From the NCBI RefSeq assembly GCF_003351105.1, contig NZ_NKRG01000001.1:186001-250000 (forward strand): a stretch of 64,000 nt of DNA, in the 5' to 3' direction. The position numbers and the translations under genes were made by a program. How positions within the stretch are numbered: the first letter of the stretch is position 1; the number at the start of each line of letters is the position of its first letter. Positions 1 through 9,217 of this stretch are shown here, one piece after another. The notes beneath the pieces are model-generated. The model searched no databases and had not been told where the DNA came from. It saw only the letters and a list, made by a program, of their open reading frames with translations. The DNA is from Thermosipho africanus Ob7. GTDB lineage: Bacteria; Thermotogota; Thermotogae; Thermotogales; Fervidobacteriaceae.

Positions 1-1
1 T

Positions 2-1180
2 GTTACACTGGTTGCACAATTTACTGGAGCAAAAGACAAAAAACTTGCCCAAAAATCTGCAGGTCAAAGTCTACTAACCTCTACTTTAATTGGTGTAATT
101 TTTTCAATCTTTTCAATAATTATATCAAGGCCAATAATAATGGCTGTTGCTGGAAAAGAAAGTGCAGAAGTTGTAGATTATGCGGTAAAGTACTTTAATA
201 TAATAATGTTAGGTCTTCCTTTTGGCTTTATTTTTAATACAGTAAGTTCCATTATTAGGGGTTGGGGAGATTCAAAATTTACGATGAATCTTATGTTAAT
301 TTCAACAATAATTAATATTATTCTTGATCCGCTTCTTATTTTTGGAATAGGTATTTTTCCAAAAATGGGTGTAGTTGGAGCTGCACTTGCAACTACAATT
401 GCAAGGATTATAGCTGCCCTTATGGCTATTGAGAGTTTATTTAAAGGTAAAAGGGGATTTAAGATACATTTAAGAGATTTAACACCAGATTGGCAGTTGA
501 TCAAAAAAGTTTTTAGAATAGCACTTCCAAGTTCTTTGAGTATGAGTATTACTTCACTTGGCTTTGTTTTTATTATGAGATTTGTTTCAAGTTTTGGACC
601 GACTGTTGTAAGTGCATACGGTGTTGGAAATAGAATAATAAACTTTATTACGATGATTTCTTTTGGAATTGCAAATTCCGTTACTGCAATGGTTGGACAA
701 TTTTTGGGTGCTGGTGATGTAAAAAGCGCTGAAAAAACTTTGAAAGTAGCATTTTGGACGAATTTTACTATTGTATTTTTCCTTAGTACTCTTACCTTCT
801 TTTTTGGAGGACAGCTTACAAAGTTTTTTATAAACGAAAAAGATGTAATAGAAGTTGGTTATATATTTTTTAGGTATGTTTCTTTTTCTTTACCATTTTT
901 TACTTCTATGTCGGTGTTTGTACATGCGCTTGTAGGAGCTGGCAGAACGGATCTTTCTATGATAGTTGATATAACAAGGCTATGGGGAATTAGAGTACCT
1001 CTTGTTGCATTTTTTTCTACAAAGTTCGGTTTTACAGGATTGTTTTTTGCTATGATAATAAGTAATGTAAGTGCTCTACTTCTTGCATATCTTTTTATAA
1101 AATTTTCTAATTGGAAAAAGCCAATAACAAGAGATTTAAAAAGGGGGAATTTAGATGATATTTACGGACAAGAAGATTGA
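2..1180 (+). CDS. MATE family multidrug/Na+ efflux transporter, 5' truncated by window start
   Basis: This is the C-terminal ~390 residues of a polytopic membrane protein; the frame is open from base 2, so the true start lies outside the window. Several hydrophobic segments alternate with short loops. The order of motifs fits MATE antiporters: VTLVAQFTGAKD near the visible start, a GWGDSKF loop, and a second-half repeat with ANSVTAMVGQFLGAG that mirrors the first. MATE proteins export drugs or metabolites in exchange for Na+ or H+. The end overlaps the next gene by 26 bases, which suggests cotranscription. The substrate cannot be told. Confidence 0.85.
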   Translation, partial: VTLVAQFTGAKDKKLAQKSAGQSLLTSTLIGVIFSIFSIIISRPIIMAVAGKESAEVVDYAVKYFNIIMLGLPFGFIFNTVSSIIRGWGDSKFTMNLMLISTIINIILDPLLIFGIGIFPKMGVVGAALATTIARIIAALMAIESLFKGKRGFKIHLRDLTPDWQLIKKVFRIALPSSLSMSITSLGFVFIMRFVSSFGPTVVSAYGVGNRIINFITMISFGIANSVTAMVGQFLGAGDVKSAEKTLKVAFWTNFTIVFFLSTLTFFFGGQLTKFFINEKDVIEVGYIFFRYVSFSLPFFTSMSVFVHALVGAGRTDLSMIVDITRLWGIRVPLVAFFSTKFGFTGLFFAMIISNVSALLLAYLFIKFSNWKKPITRDLKRGNLDDIYGQED

Positions 1181-2873
1181 AAGAAAACCTAGAAAATACT
1201 TTAAAGATTTATCATCAACGGATGGTGAAAAGATACTAGAGAGTATAAAACAGTTGTTATCGGAGAATATTAATAGTGAAAGCGATCTAATATCACTTGT
1301 AGAAAAATTTACTGAATTAAGTGATATTGTCTCCGAGGAAATGGGAAGAAGATATATTAATATGACAAGGTTTGCAGACAAACCTGAATATTCAGAGATG
1401 TTTAACGATTATTTCCAGAACGTTGTTTCAAAACTAAAACCATATTCAATTGAAGTTGAAAAAAAGATATATAACTCAGAATTTTCTAAAAAGTTGCCAA
1501 ATGAATACCATCATATGTTGAAAATTATATCTAACAATATTGAACTATTTAGAGAGGAAAATATTCCACTCCAAGTTGAAGAAAGAAAACTTTCAAATAA
1601 ATATGGATCAATTTACGGCTCTATTGTGGTAGATTTTAGAGGTGAAGAAAAGACTTTGCAACAATTATTACCATATTTGAAATCTCCAGACAGAACGATA
1701 AGAGAAGAAGCTTGGAGAAAAAGATTTGAAGGTCTTTTATCAAGAAAAGAAGAATTGGATAAACTTTTTGACGAACTTAAAGAGATTAGAATAAAACAAG
1801 CAAAAAATGCTGGATTTGAAAATTACAGAGATTACATGCATAATTTGAAGGGAAGATTTGAATATTCGGTTGAAGATGTTTTGCAATTCCATGAGTCAGT
1901 TGAAAAGAAAGTCATGCCGTTTTTTGAAAAAAGGATGAAAAGAAGAGCTGAAAAGCTTGGTATTGAAAGTGTAAGGCCATGGGATACAAGCGTCGATATT
2001 GATGGAAAGGTATTAAAACCATATAACACAATCGATGAGTTTGTAAATAAAGCAATTAGAGTGTTGGGAAAAGTAAAGAGAGTTTTTGGAGAAAGGCTTG
2101 AAATGATGAAAAATTCAGACTTGTTAGACCTTGAAAATAGAAAAGGAAAGGCTCCGGGTGGATACAATTATCCATTGCCAGAGACAGGGGCACCATTTAT
2201 ATTCATGAATGCAACAGGACAAAGCAGTGATGTTAGAACGCTTCTTCATGAATCAGGACATGCAATGCATACATTTGAAACTGTTAATATTCCTATAGAG
2301 TACTATAGACCACATAGAATGGAAATTGCAGAACTTGCTTCGATGAGTATGGAACTTCTTACAATGCATCATTGGAATGAATATTATAAGGATGAAGATG
2401 ATTTTAGAAAAGCAATGATAGAAGAACTTGAAAGTGCACTACTATTTTTGCCATGGTGTATGACGGTTGATGCTTTCCAACAATGGATTTATACACATCC
2501 AGAGCACACAGCAAAAGAAAGAGAAGAATACTTTGGCAAATTGATGGATAGATTCAACAGAGGAATAGACTGGAGTGGACTTGTTTTTGAAAAGAATAAT
2601 AGATGGATGTTCCAGCTTCACATTTTTGAAGTTCCATTCTATTACATAGAATATGGTATTGCCCAACTTGGTGCGTTATCTATTTATAAAAACTACATTG
2701 AGAATCCTGAAAAGGCGATTGAAGATTATCATAACTTCCTAAAGGTTGGCTATAAGATGCCGATTGATAAAGTGTATGAGGTGGCTGGAATAAAGCTTGA
2801 TTTTTCTGAAAAGCACATTGGGGAAATTGTAGAATTTGTTGAAGAAAGGTTAAATGAGTTGGAAGGAGAGTAA
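1155..2873 (+). CDS. pepF: M3 family oligoendopeptidase (PepF-like)
   Basis: A 572-residue cytosolic zinc metallopeptidase that would cut short peptides. The zinc motif HESGHAMH (HExxH) lies near residue 370, with a conserved Glu about 25 residues later (EIAELASMSMELL), as in the M3 family. The length is usual for oligoendopeptidase F. The ATG follows an AAGGGGGAA ribosome site inside the 3' end of the MATE gene. Family assignment is firm; peptide preference is not visible. Confidence 0.92.
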   Translation: MIFTDKKIERKPRKYFKDLSSTDGEKILESIKQLLSENINSESDLISLVEKFTELSDIVSEEMGRRYINMTRFADKPEYSEMFNDYFQNVVSKLKPYSIEVEKKIYNSEFSKKLPNEYHHMLKIISNNIELFREENIPLQVEERKLSNKYGSIYGSIVVDFRGEEKTLQQLLPYLKSPDRTIREEAWRKRFEGLLSRKEELDKLFDELKEIRIKQAKNAGFENYRDYMHNLKGRFEYSVEDVLQFHESVEKKVMPFFEKRMKRRAEKLGIESVRPWDTSVDIDGKVLKPYNTIDEFVNKAIRVLGKVKRVFGERLEMMKNSDLLDLENRKGKAPGGYNYPLPETGAPFIFMNATGQSSDVRTLLHESGHAMHTFETVNIPIEYYRPHRMEIAELASMSMELLTMHHWNEYYKDEDDFRKAMIEELESALLFLPWCMTVDAFQQWIYTHPEHTAKEREEYFGKLMDRFNRGIDWSGLVFEKNNRWMFQLHIFEVPFYYIEYGIAQLGALSIYKNYIENPEKAIEDYHNFLKVGYKMPIDKVYEVAGIKLDFSEKHIGEIVEFVEERLNELEGE

Positions 2874-2875
2874 AT

Positions 2876-3178
2876 ATGTTTTTTGAGGATTTCGATGAGG
2901 AATTTGAAAGTTTAGATGAGATGGTAGAAAAATTGAGGAATGAAAATAGCTGTCCAGAATGTGTTCAATGTGGTTATTGTTGTAAGGTAACTCCTTGTTA
3001 TTATGGAAAATGGAATGAAGAAAAAAATCAATGTGAATATTTGACTGAGAGTAACAAATGTGGCATTTATGACAAAATAGTAGAAATGGAAAAGGATCAG
3101 GAAGTAAAAATGTTTGGAAGCGGTTGCTGTTTAAATTACATGAATCCAGAAAGGTTGAAAAAGTTGTCTAGTAAATGA
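2876..3178 (+). CDS. YkgJ-like cysteine-cluster protein
   Basis: A 100-residue protein with an acidic N-terminus and a dense Cys cluster (CPECVQCGYCCKVTPC, then further Cys near residues 52, 62 and 84-85). The spacing resembles the YkgJ/UPF0153 cysteine-cluster family, thought to bind zinc or an Fe-S cluster. It starts three bases after the M3 peptidase stop and probably shares its transcript. A hairpin terminator follows. Function is unknown. Confidence 0.75.
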   Translation: MFFEDFDEEFESLDEMVEKLRNENSCPECVQCGYCCKVTPCYYGKWNEEKNQCEYLTESNKCGIYDKIVEMEKDQEVKMFGSGCCLNYMNPERLKKLSSK

Positions 3179-3211
3179 GTTTTAAATATTATACAAAATT
3201 TTGATTTTTAA

Positions 3212-3245
3212 AAAGAGCTGGAGTTTATTTCCAGCTCTTTTGTAT
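3212..3245 (+). terminator. Rho-independent terminator after the Cys-cluster gene
   Basis: AAAGAGCTGG and CCAGCTCTTT form a 10-bp stem around a 9-base loop, followed by a T-rich stretch. It closes the MATE-peptidase-YkgJ unit. Confidence 0.8.
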
Positions 3246-3251
3246 TTAATT

Positions 3252-4311
3252 TTATAACCATTTTTTTCTTTTAAATATTATTATTAGGAAAATTACAATT
3301 ATTGACATAACAGCTAAAACTACTTAGTAACTCCATTTCCAATATAATTCTGGCATGTATTTAAAGTTTATTCCATAAATTCCGGAGATAAAAGTTATTG
3401 GCATAAATATTGTGGATATTACAGTTAATATTTTTATAACATGGTTAATTTTGTTATTTACAGTTGTAAGAAAAATATCTAAAGTGCTTGAAACTTGATC
3501 TCTAATGGATTCTAATTCTTCAATAATTTGAATAACATGATCGTATGTATCTCTAAAGTATAGTATAGAATCACTTAAATAATCGCTCATGTCTCTAATC
3601 AAACTATTTAAAATTTCTCTGAGGGGTCGACAATTTTTCGAAAATTAATCATATTTCTTTTTAATGTTTGAATTGATTTTATTGTTTTTTTGGATGTTTC
3701 AGATATAATATCATCTTCAAGAACTTTTATTTCTTCTTCAAGCTTGTCTAAAATTGCAAAGTAATTATCAACAATTGTATCGACAATTCTATAGAGTAAA
3801 TAATCTATTTTCTTTTTTCGAATAATTCCCTTGTTTTTCCTTATATGTTCAATAAGATTATCAAAGATGTTTGAATTTTTTCTGAAAAAGTTATTATATA
3901 ATTTCCTTTGATAACAATACTTATTTGATTTACATCAATTAAATTACCATTTTCTTCAAATTTTAAATCTTTTAATACTATGAATATATAATCTTCAAAC
4001 TCTTCCAATTCAGATCTTTGATAAATATTAAGGATATCTTCTAAAGTTAAAGAGTGTAAGTTGAAATATTTTCCTATTTTTTCAATAATTTCTTCTTTAT
4101 GAATTCCAACAACATTAATCCAAGTAATAAGTTCTTGATTATACTCATTATCATCATAGCAATTTTCGATATTTAGAATTTTGTCTTATTCAAAAAATTT
4201 CTCATTGTATTTTATGTAACTTATTTCAAAGACGTTACTTTTAGAACCTGTGTATAAAAGGGTTCCTGGGGGCATTCCAACTTTTTGCAAGTATTTTTCT
4301 CTTTTACCCAT
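3252..4311 (-). pseudogene. corA: Broken CorA magnesium/cobalt transporter gene
   Basis: Joining minus-strand frames rebuilds almost a full CorA close to the Thermotoga maritima protein I recall. It opens with MGKREKYLQKVGMPPGT and TWINVVGIH-type strands, and carries LKRNMINFRKIVDPLREIL and YFRDTYDHVIQIIEELE helices. It ends with IFMPITFISGIYGINF, then a second membrane helix and KRKKWL. Lesions seen: TAA at 4186-4188, a frame change near 3885-3895, another near 3620-3630, and TAA at 3324-3326 just before the last membrane helix. The CorA signature Gly-Met-Asn reads Gly-Ile-Asn. The number of lesions argues for true decay. Confidence 0.88.
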
Positions 4312-4395
4312 ACTTTTATCTTCATATTCATGTTCAATGTTTTAAATTTCATGATTTTAGATATTCTCATTTTAACACAGTATATTTTATATAAT

Positions 4396-4434
4396 AAAAC
4401 TCTTCTTGGCTATCAGTGCCAAGAAGAGTTTTTT
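4396..4434 (-). terminator. Terminator hairpin, probably for the secreted protein gene at 4530-5420
   Basis: AAAACTCTTCTTGGC and GCCAAGAAGAGTTTT form a perfect 15-bp stem around a 7-base loop. T-rich tracts on both sides make it potentially bidirectional. It lies just downstream of the minus-strand gene that stops at 4530. Confidence 0.8.
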
Positions 4435-4529
4435 CAATATATTTCTTTGTGAACCAATATAGTGTAAAAGAGCTAAATTACAGAAAGAGTATCAAAGAAA
4501 ATTGTTGGATATTTATATTTTCATGTTTT

Positions 4530-5420
4530 TTATTTTACAATGTCTAAAATAGAGAAGACTTTGTATCCATCTTTTTTAATTACACATAGAAAACCTTTGT
4601 TGAACAAAATTCCTAAGAAATCACTTACTTTTTCATTATCTATTACTTTAACTACTTGTTCTTTAAGATCAACGTATCCAATTGACATATCTTGATCGTT
4701 ATTTGTGAAGGATATAAATATAGATTTTGTGTATGGCTCAATGGCAAGATTTTTAATTCTTCCATGATCAAATTCTTTTAATATAATTTCCCCCATTTTT
4801 GTTAAAGGATTATAAGTTATAATACTGTTTTTGTCTGTAATAAAGTAAAGATCATAACCAAATGTTGCCAAGTTCACTATGTTGGTAGGTTTTATAGTAA
4901 ATTCGGAAGTTTTTATGCTATCAAAAGAGTCTAAAACAGTTCCGGAAGAAGAAACAGTGTAGAATTTTTTATCTACTATAAAATATTTATCTTCGTCAAT
5001 TTTCTTAATTAATGGAAATTTTCCAAGATCAATACTTATTTTATTAGTTGAGATTACATCGCCAGATTCTGAGATTTTAATTATTTTATTGTCTGAATAC
5101 AAAGTGAAAGTATTATAATCAAAGTCAATAATTTTAAAGTTTTCAAAATTAAAATCTATATTTTTTAAATAATCTTCTATGTAGATGTCTTCTGGATTAA
5201 AAGCTGAAAGTATGTTAATTTTTACTGATAATAGAGTTTTTTTAGATTCAGAGTATAAAAAGAATTGGTTTGAAGAGTTTAAAAAACTAGTAAAGATCAA
5301 ATTAGGAAAATAATTTTCTCTTGGTGTTTCTAAACTAACTTTTTCGATCTTAAAACTTTTACAAAAAATCATTGAAATAGACAAAATAGTAAGTAAGAGT
5401 ATTGTAAAAAATTTTTTCAT
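4530..5420 (-). CDS. Secreted protein of unknown function
   Basis: A 296-residue protein with an N-terminal signal sequence (MKKFF, hydrophobic stretch to about residue 19). The Cys at the end (MIFCKS) is a poor lipobox. The rest is a series of short beta-like segments such as DYNTFTLYSDNKIIKISESGDV and FGYDLYFITDKNSIITYNPLTKMGEI, resembling a beta-propeller. It is preceded by a GGAGG ribosome site and followed by a strong terminator, so it is probably a single-gene unit. I do not recognise a family. Confidence 0.65.
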   Translation of the reverse strand: MKKFFTILLLTILSISMIFCKSFKIEKVSLETPRENYFPNLIFTSFLNSSNQFFLYSESKKTLLSVKINILSAFNPEDIYIEDYLKNIDFNFENFKIIDFDYNTFTLYSDNKIIKISESGDVISTNKISIDLGKFPLIKKIDEDKYFIVDKKFYTVSSSGTVLDSFDSIKTSEFTIKPTNIVNLATFGYDLYFITDKNSIITYNPLTKMGEIILKEFDHGRIKNLAIEPYTKSIFISFTNNDQDMSIGYVDLKEQVVKVIDNEKVSDFLGILFNKGFLCVIKKDGYKVFSILDIVK

Positions 5421-5733
5421 AATCCCCCTCCTTCTTTGTTGAAGTTCAAAAAAATTCTATCAAAAAAATATATAATATAATTTACATTTATTATAATTTT
5501 ATTTTGCCTTAATCTTAAATTAACCAATATAGAGTAATTAATAAATAATACATGTGCTTTAAAAAGTTTATTGATTAATTATAGACAAAAAAGCAACAAA
5601 TAATTTTTTTTTTATTATTCAAATAACAATGTTTATTTCGTGAAAAAATTAACGAAAAGTTCAAACGGTTTTAATTTAAAAGCCTTTTCTAAATGTTATA
5701 ATAATTGTGAAAATATTCACAGGAGGTGAGATT
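5421..5733. other. AT-rich intergenic region between divergent genes
   Basis: About 310 bases without a gene. It separates the minus-strand secreted protein gene from the plus-strand alcohol dehydrogenase. A TATAAT box at 5697-5702 is a possible -10 for the dehydrogenase, with only a weak -35. AGGAGGTGAG at 5721-5730 is the ribosome site that sets the start at 5734. No further structure was recognised. Confidence 0.5.
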
Positions 5734-6948
5734 ATGTGGGAAAGCAAAATGGATATTTATAATGTTTTTGAATTAAGGTGTAAAACAACGTGTTATTTTG
5801 GTGTAGGTGCTATAAAAAAGATTTCTGATATTCTTGACAACTTAAAAGCACAAGGTATTGATAATGTGATTTTTGTCACAGATAAAATAGCATACAAAGT
5901 AACCGGCGCATGGGATGTGATTGAGCCAGAATTAAAGGCAAAGGGATTTAAATATGTAATTTACGAAGATGTTTCTCCAAATCCAACGACTGCACAGATT
6001 AATGAAGCAACAAAATTGGGATTACAAAATGGGGCTCAAGCAGTTATTGGAATTGGTGGAGGAAGTCCAATTGATACAGCAAAAAGTGTTGCTATTTTGC
6101 TTGAATATCCTGAAAAAACTGCTGAAGAGCTTTATGAAGGTTTATTTACTCCAGAAAAAGCAAAACCAATAATTGCAATAAATACAACACATGGAACAGG
6201 AACTGAAGTAGATAGATTTGCTGTTGCTTCAATTCTTGAAAAAGAGTACAAACCAGCAATTGCATACGATTGTATTTATCCACTTTATGCAATTGATGAT
6301 CCACAATTAATGGTTACACTACCAAAGGGTCAAACTGTATTTACCTCAATAGATGCAGTAAACCATGTTACTGAGGCAGCAACAACTTTGGCAGCAAGCC
6401 CATACTCAATTTTACTTGCGAAAGAAACAATAAGATTAATTGCTAGATATCTTCCTCAAGCAGTGGCACATCCAGATGATCTAACAGCAAGATATTATCT
6501 TTTATACGCATCAGCAATAGCAGGCATATCATTTGATAATGGAATGTTGCACTTTACACATGCACTTGAGCATCCATTGAGCGCTGTAAAACCTGATTTA
6601 GCACATGGACTTGGTCTTGCAATGCTTCTTCCAGCAGTTGTTAAACATATATACATTGCAAAACCAGAAGTTTTAGCTGATATATATGAACCAATTGTTC
6701 CTGGATTAAAGGGTGTTCCAGGAGAAGCGGAAAAAATTGCTGCTGGCATTGAAAAATGGTTGTTTAATTTGGGCGTAACTGAAAAATTAGAGGATATGGG
6801 CTTTACAGAAAATGATGTAGAAAAATTAACAAAACTTGCCCTTGAAACTCCTTCCCTTGGCTTGTTACTAAGCATGGCACCTATAAAAGCAGATGAAAAG
6901 ACAATTGCTTCCATATACAGAGATTCTTTAAAGCCTATTTCAAGATAA
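5734..6948 (+). CDS. Iron-containing alcohol dehydrogenase (group III)
   Basis: A 404-residue cytosolic NAD(P)H-dependent oxidoreductase that would reduce aldehydes to alcohols at the end of fermentation. Visible motifs are the nucleotide-binding GIGGGSPIDTAKSVA, NTTHGTGTEVDRF, and the metal ligands of the family: Asp and His in SIDAVNHVTEA, His in THALEHPLSAV and His in LAHGLGLAM. An in-frame GTG-type start lies 27 bases upstream, but the strong AGGAGGTGAG at 5721 selects the ATG at 5734. It is single-gene, with a terminator after it. Exact substrate is not determinable. Confidence 0.92.
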   Translation: MWESKMDIYNVFELRCKTTCYFGVGAIKKISDILDNLKAQGIDNVIFVTDKIAYKVTGAWDVIEPELKAKGFKYVIYEDVSPNPTTAQINEATKLGLQNGAQAVIGIGGGSPIDTAKSVAILLEYPEKTAEELYEGLFTPEKAKPIIAINTTHGTGTEVDRFAVASILEKEYKPAIAYDCIYPLYAIDDPQLMVTLPKGQTVFTSIDAVNHVTEAATTLAASPYSILLAKETIRLIARYLPQAVAHPDDLTARYYLLYASAIAGISFDNGMLHFTHALEHPLSAVKPDLAHGLGLAMLLPAVVKHIYIAKPEVLADIYEPIVPGLKGVPGEAEKIAAGIEKWLFNLGVTEKLEDMGFTENDVEKLTKLALETPSLGLLLSMAPIKADEKTIASIYRDSLKPISR

Positions 6949-6970
6949 TCTTTTAAGCTATTACATTTTA

Positions 6971-6997
6971 GTGCCGGTATTATCCGGCACTTTTTTA
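6971..6997 (+). terminator. Terminator after the alcohol dehydrogenase
   Basis: GTGCCGG and CCGGCAC form a 7-bp GC-rich stem with a 6-base loop, followed by six T. Confidence 0.85.
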
Positions 6998-7026
6998 TTG
7001 ACAAAATAAATAGTTTGATATAAAAT
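6998..7026 (+). promoter_or_regulatory. Promoter of the marR-ABC exporter operon
   Basis: A consensus -35 TTGACA (6998-7003) lies 17 bases before TAAAAT (7021-7026). An overlapping TATAAA at 7019-7024 is an alternative -10. The box abuts the inverted repeat at 7024-7045 and sits just before the MarR start. Confidence 0.65.
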
Positions 7027-7045
7027 AGTTTTATGTAAAACTATT
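7024..7045. promoter_or_regulatory. Palindromic operator, likely bound by the adjacent MarR regulator
   Basis: Arms AATAGTTTTA and TAAAACTATT are perfect reverse complements separated by TG. The repeat overlaps the -10 and the probable transcription start and ends just before the GGAGG ribosome site. Placement and symmetry fit autorepression by a MarR dimer; binding is inferred. Confidence 0.65.
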
Positions 7046-7056
7046 GGAGGTGGAAA

Positions 7057-7509
7057 GTGGTGGATAATTTTGAATTTTCTTCTACTTTTTTACTTTTTTC
7101 TGAGATAGAAAGATTAAAGTTTCAAATTTTAAAAAGTGAAATGGATAAATACAAGATTCATCCAGGTCAAATCCCGATATTTTTTATAGTTAGGAAAAAT
7201 CCTGGAATTTCACAAAAAGATTTGGCAAAAAAAGTTATGCTTTCAACTTCTACAGTTGCAATTATGCTTAGAAGAATGGAAAAGGCCGGTTTTGTAAAAA
7301 GAATTCAGGATGAAAGTGACAGAAGATTTTACCACATTTATTTAACTGATAAAGCATTGAAAATAGTTGATAAAATTTTTAAGAGATTGAAGGAATTTGA
7401 AAGGCAAAGCTTTGAAAATTTTACAAATGAGGAGATGGAAGTTTTGGAAAAGTTACTTAAAAAGATACTCTTGAATTTGGAGGCGATGAAGGATGAAAGG
7501 TGTTGTTAA
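7057..7509 (+). CDS. MarR family transcriptional regulator
   Basis: A 150-residue winged-helix protein. The core ISQKDLAKKVMLSTSTVAIMLRRMEKAGFVKRIQDESDRRFYHIYLTD follows the MarR order of recognition helix, then a wing with DxRxxxxxLT-like residues. Start is GTG at 7057 (or the adjacent GTG at 7060) behind GGAGGTGG. It overlaps the following ABC gene by 17 bases. It probably represses this operon through the palindrome at 7024-7045 and is released by a compound the exporter removes. Confidence 0.9.
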   Translation: MVDNFEFSSTFLLFSEIERLKFQILKSEMDKYKIHPGQIPIFFIVRKNPGISQKDLAKKVMLSTSTVAIMLRRMEKAGFVKRIQDESDRRFYHIYLTDKALKIVDKIFKRLKEFERQSFENFTNEEMEVLEKLLKKILLNLEAMKDERCC

Positions 7510-9217
7510 GTATCTTAAAAAGTATACGTTTTTGATAATTTTAGCAATTACTTTTGTCGTTATTCAGGCCATTTTAAATCTTTACTTGCCTGATTTAATG
7601 GGTGATATTGTTAACAAAGGTGTAAGTCGTGGTAATGTGGATTATATTTTAAGTGTTGGTTGGAAAATGCTTTTTGTAACTCTTTTAAATGTTGCCGCAG
7701 CAATTGTTTCAACTTATTTTGCTGCAAAGGTTGCTATGGGATTTGGAAAAGATTTAAGAAGTCATGTCTACAAAAAAGTTATGAATTTTTCACTGAACGA
7801 AGTTGATAAGTATGGAGTGGCAACACTTATTAACAGAAATACAAATGATATTACACAGATTCAAAATGTTATATTTATGATGCTTCGTATGGTTGCATTG
7901 GCTCCTGTTATGGCTATTGGTGGAACAATAATGGCTATTTCAAAGAGTCCTAAATTGACTATGGTTTTGTTGGTATCTTTGCCGATTATGTTTGTTGTTA
8001 TGTATTTTATAGTAAAGTACAGTATGCCTCTTTTTAAGTCTATGCAAAAAAAATTGGATAATTTAAACAGAGTTTTGAGAGAAAATTTAACTGGTGTTAG
8101 GGTTATAAGAGCATTTGCAAAAACAGAATATGAAAAAAAGAGATTTGAGGTTGCAAATGAAGATTTAACGAGTACAGCGTTGAAGGTAAATAGAATTTTT
8201 GCATTGGTTTTCCCACTAATTCTTTTAATAATGAATTTTACTATTATCTTTTTGATTTGGATTGGTGCAATTCAGATAGATAAAGGAACTCTTGAAGTTG
8301 GAACTATGATGGCTGTAATGCAATATATAATGCAGATTATGTTCTCATTTATAATGATTTCAGTTGTGTTTATATTCTTGCCAAGGGCCTCAGCCTCTGC
8401 TGAAAGGGTAGCCCAAGTTTTAAATGAAAAAGAAAGAATAAAAGATGTTAAATCTCCTAAGAAACTGGAAGGTATGGGAAAAGTAGAATTTAAAAATGTC
8501 ACTTTTTATTATGAAGGTGGTAAAGAACCTGCTATAGAAAATGCTAATTTTGAGATTAATCCTGGAGAGGTTGTAGGAATTATTGGTAGTTCAGGTTCAG
8601 GAAAAAGTACTTTAGTAAAGCTTTTGATGAGGTTTTATGATGTAACAAGTGGTGAAATTTTAATTGATGGTGTTAATATAAAAGAGCTTTCTCAAAAAGA
8701 TTTACGTGATATGATTTCATTTACTCCTTCAAGACCTGTTATATTTTCAGGTACTATAGAGGAAAATGTAAGGATTGGAAAAGAAGATGCAACTGAAGAA
8801 GAAATAGTTGAGGCTTTAAAGACCGCACAGGCTTGGGAATTTGTATCAAAGCTTCCTGAAGGTATTAAAACTCAAGTTTCTCAGGGTGGAACAAATCTTT
8901 CTGGAGGTCAAAAGCAAAGGCTGGCAATCGCTCGTGGAATTGTAGGGAAGAGAAAAATTTATATATTTGATGATAGTTTTTCGGCGCTTGACTTTAAAAC
9001 CGATGCAAAGCTTAGAAAAGAACTTAGAGAAAAGTTAAAAGATGCAACTAAAATAATTGTATCTTTGAGAGTAGCAACTGTTATGAATGCAGATAAAATA
9101 ATAGTGCTTGATAAAGGAAGGGTTGTTGGAATAGGAACGCACAAAAAGTTAATGAAATCATGTGAAGTGTATAGAGAAATAGTTTCTTCTCAGCTTTCAG
9201 AGGAGGAGATAGCATGA
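7493..9217 (+). CDS. Heterodimeric ABC exporter subunit with degenerate ATP site (TM287-like)
   Basis: A 574-residue half-transporter: six membrane helices in the first ~310 residues, then a nucleotide-binding domain. Walker A is GSSGSGKST and the signature is LSGGQKQR. Walker B ends IFDDSFSALD, with Asp where the catalytic Glu normally sits. The switch-loop His is replaced (SLRVATVMNAD). This asymmetry is typical of TM287 of Thermotoga maritima, whose partner carries the working site. It overlaps the next gene by four bases, and together they form the exporter. The substrate is unknown, possibly drugs. Confidence 0.92.
   Translation: MKGVVKYLKKYTFLIILAITFVVIQAILNLYLPDLMGDIVNKGVSRGNVDYILSVGWKMLFVTLLNVAAAIVSTYFAAKVAMGFGKDLRSHVYKKVMNFSLNEVDKYGVATLINRNTNDITQIQNVIFMMLRMVALAPVMAIGGTIMAISKSPKLTMVLLVSLPIMFVVMYFIVKYSMPLFKSMQKKLDNLNRVLRENLTGVRVIRAFAKTEYEKKRFEVANEDLTSTALKVNRIFALVFPLILLIMNFTIIFLIWIGAIQIDKGTLEVGTMMAVMQYIMQIMFSFIMISVVFIFLPRASASAERVAQVLNEKERIKDVKSPKKLEGMGKVEFKNVTFYYEGGKEPAIENANFEINPGEVVGIIGSSGSGKSTLVKLLMRFYDVTSGEILIDGVNIKELSQKDLRDMISFTPSRPVIFSGTIEENVRIGKEDATEEEIVEALKTAQAWEFVSKLPEGIKTQVSQGGTNLSGGQKQRLAIARGIVGKRKIYIFDDSFSALDFKTDAKLRKELREKLKDATKIIVSLRVATVMNADKIIVLDKGRVVGIGTHKKLMKSCEVYREIVSSQLSEEEIA

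Noticed and set aside
5707-5733. Earlier start of the alcohol dehydrogenase
   Set aside because: It would place the AGGAGGTGAG ribosome site inside the coding region; the ATG at 5734 is correctly spaced.
6495-7004. 169-residue minus-strand frame over the end of the alcohol dehydrogenase
   Set aside because: Lies fully antisense to a strongly conserved gene and its terminator, without a ribosome site or recognisable domain.
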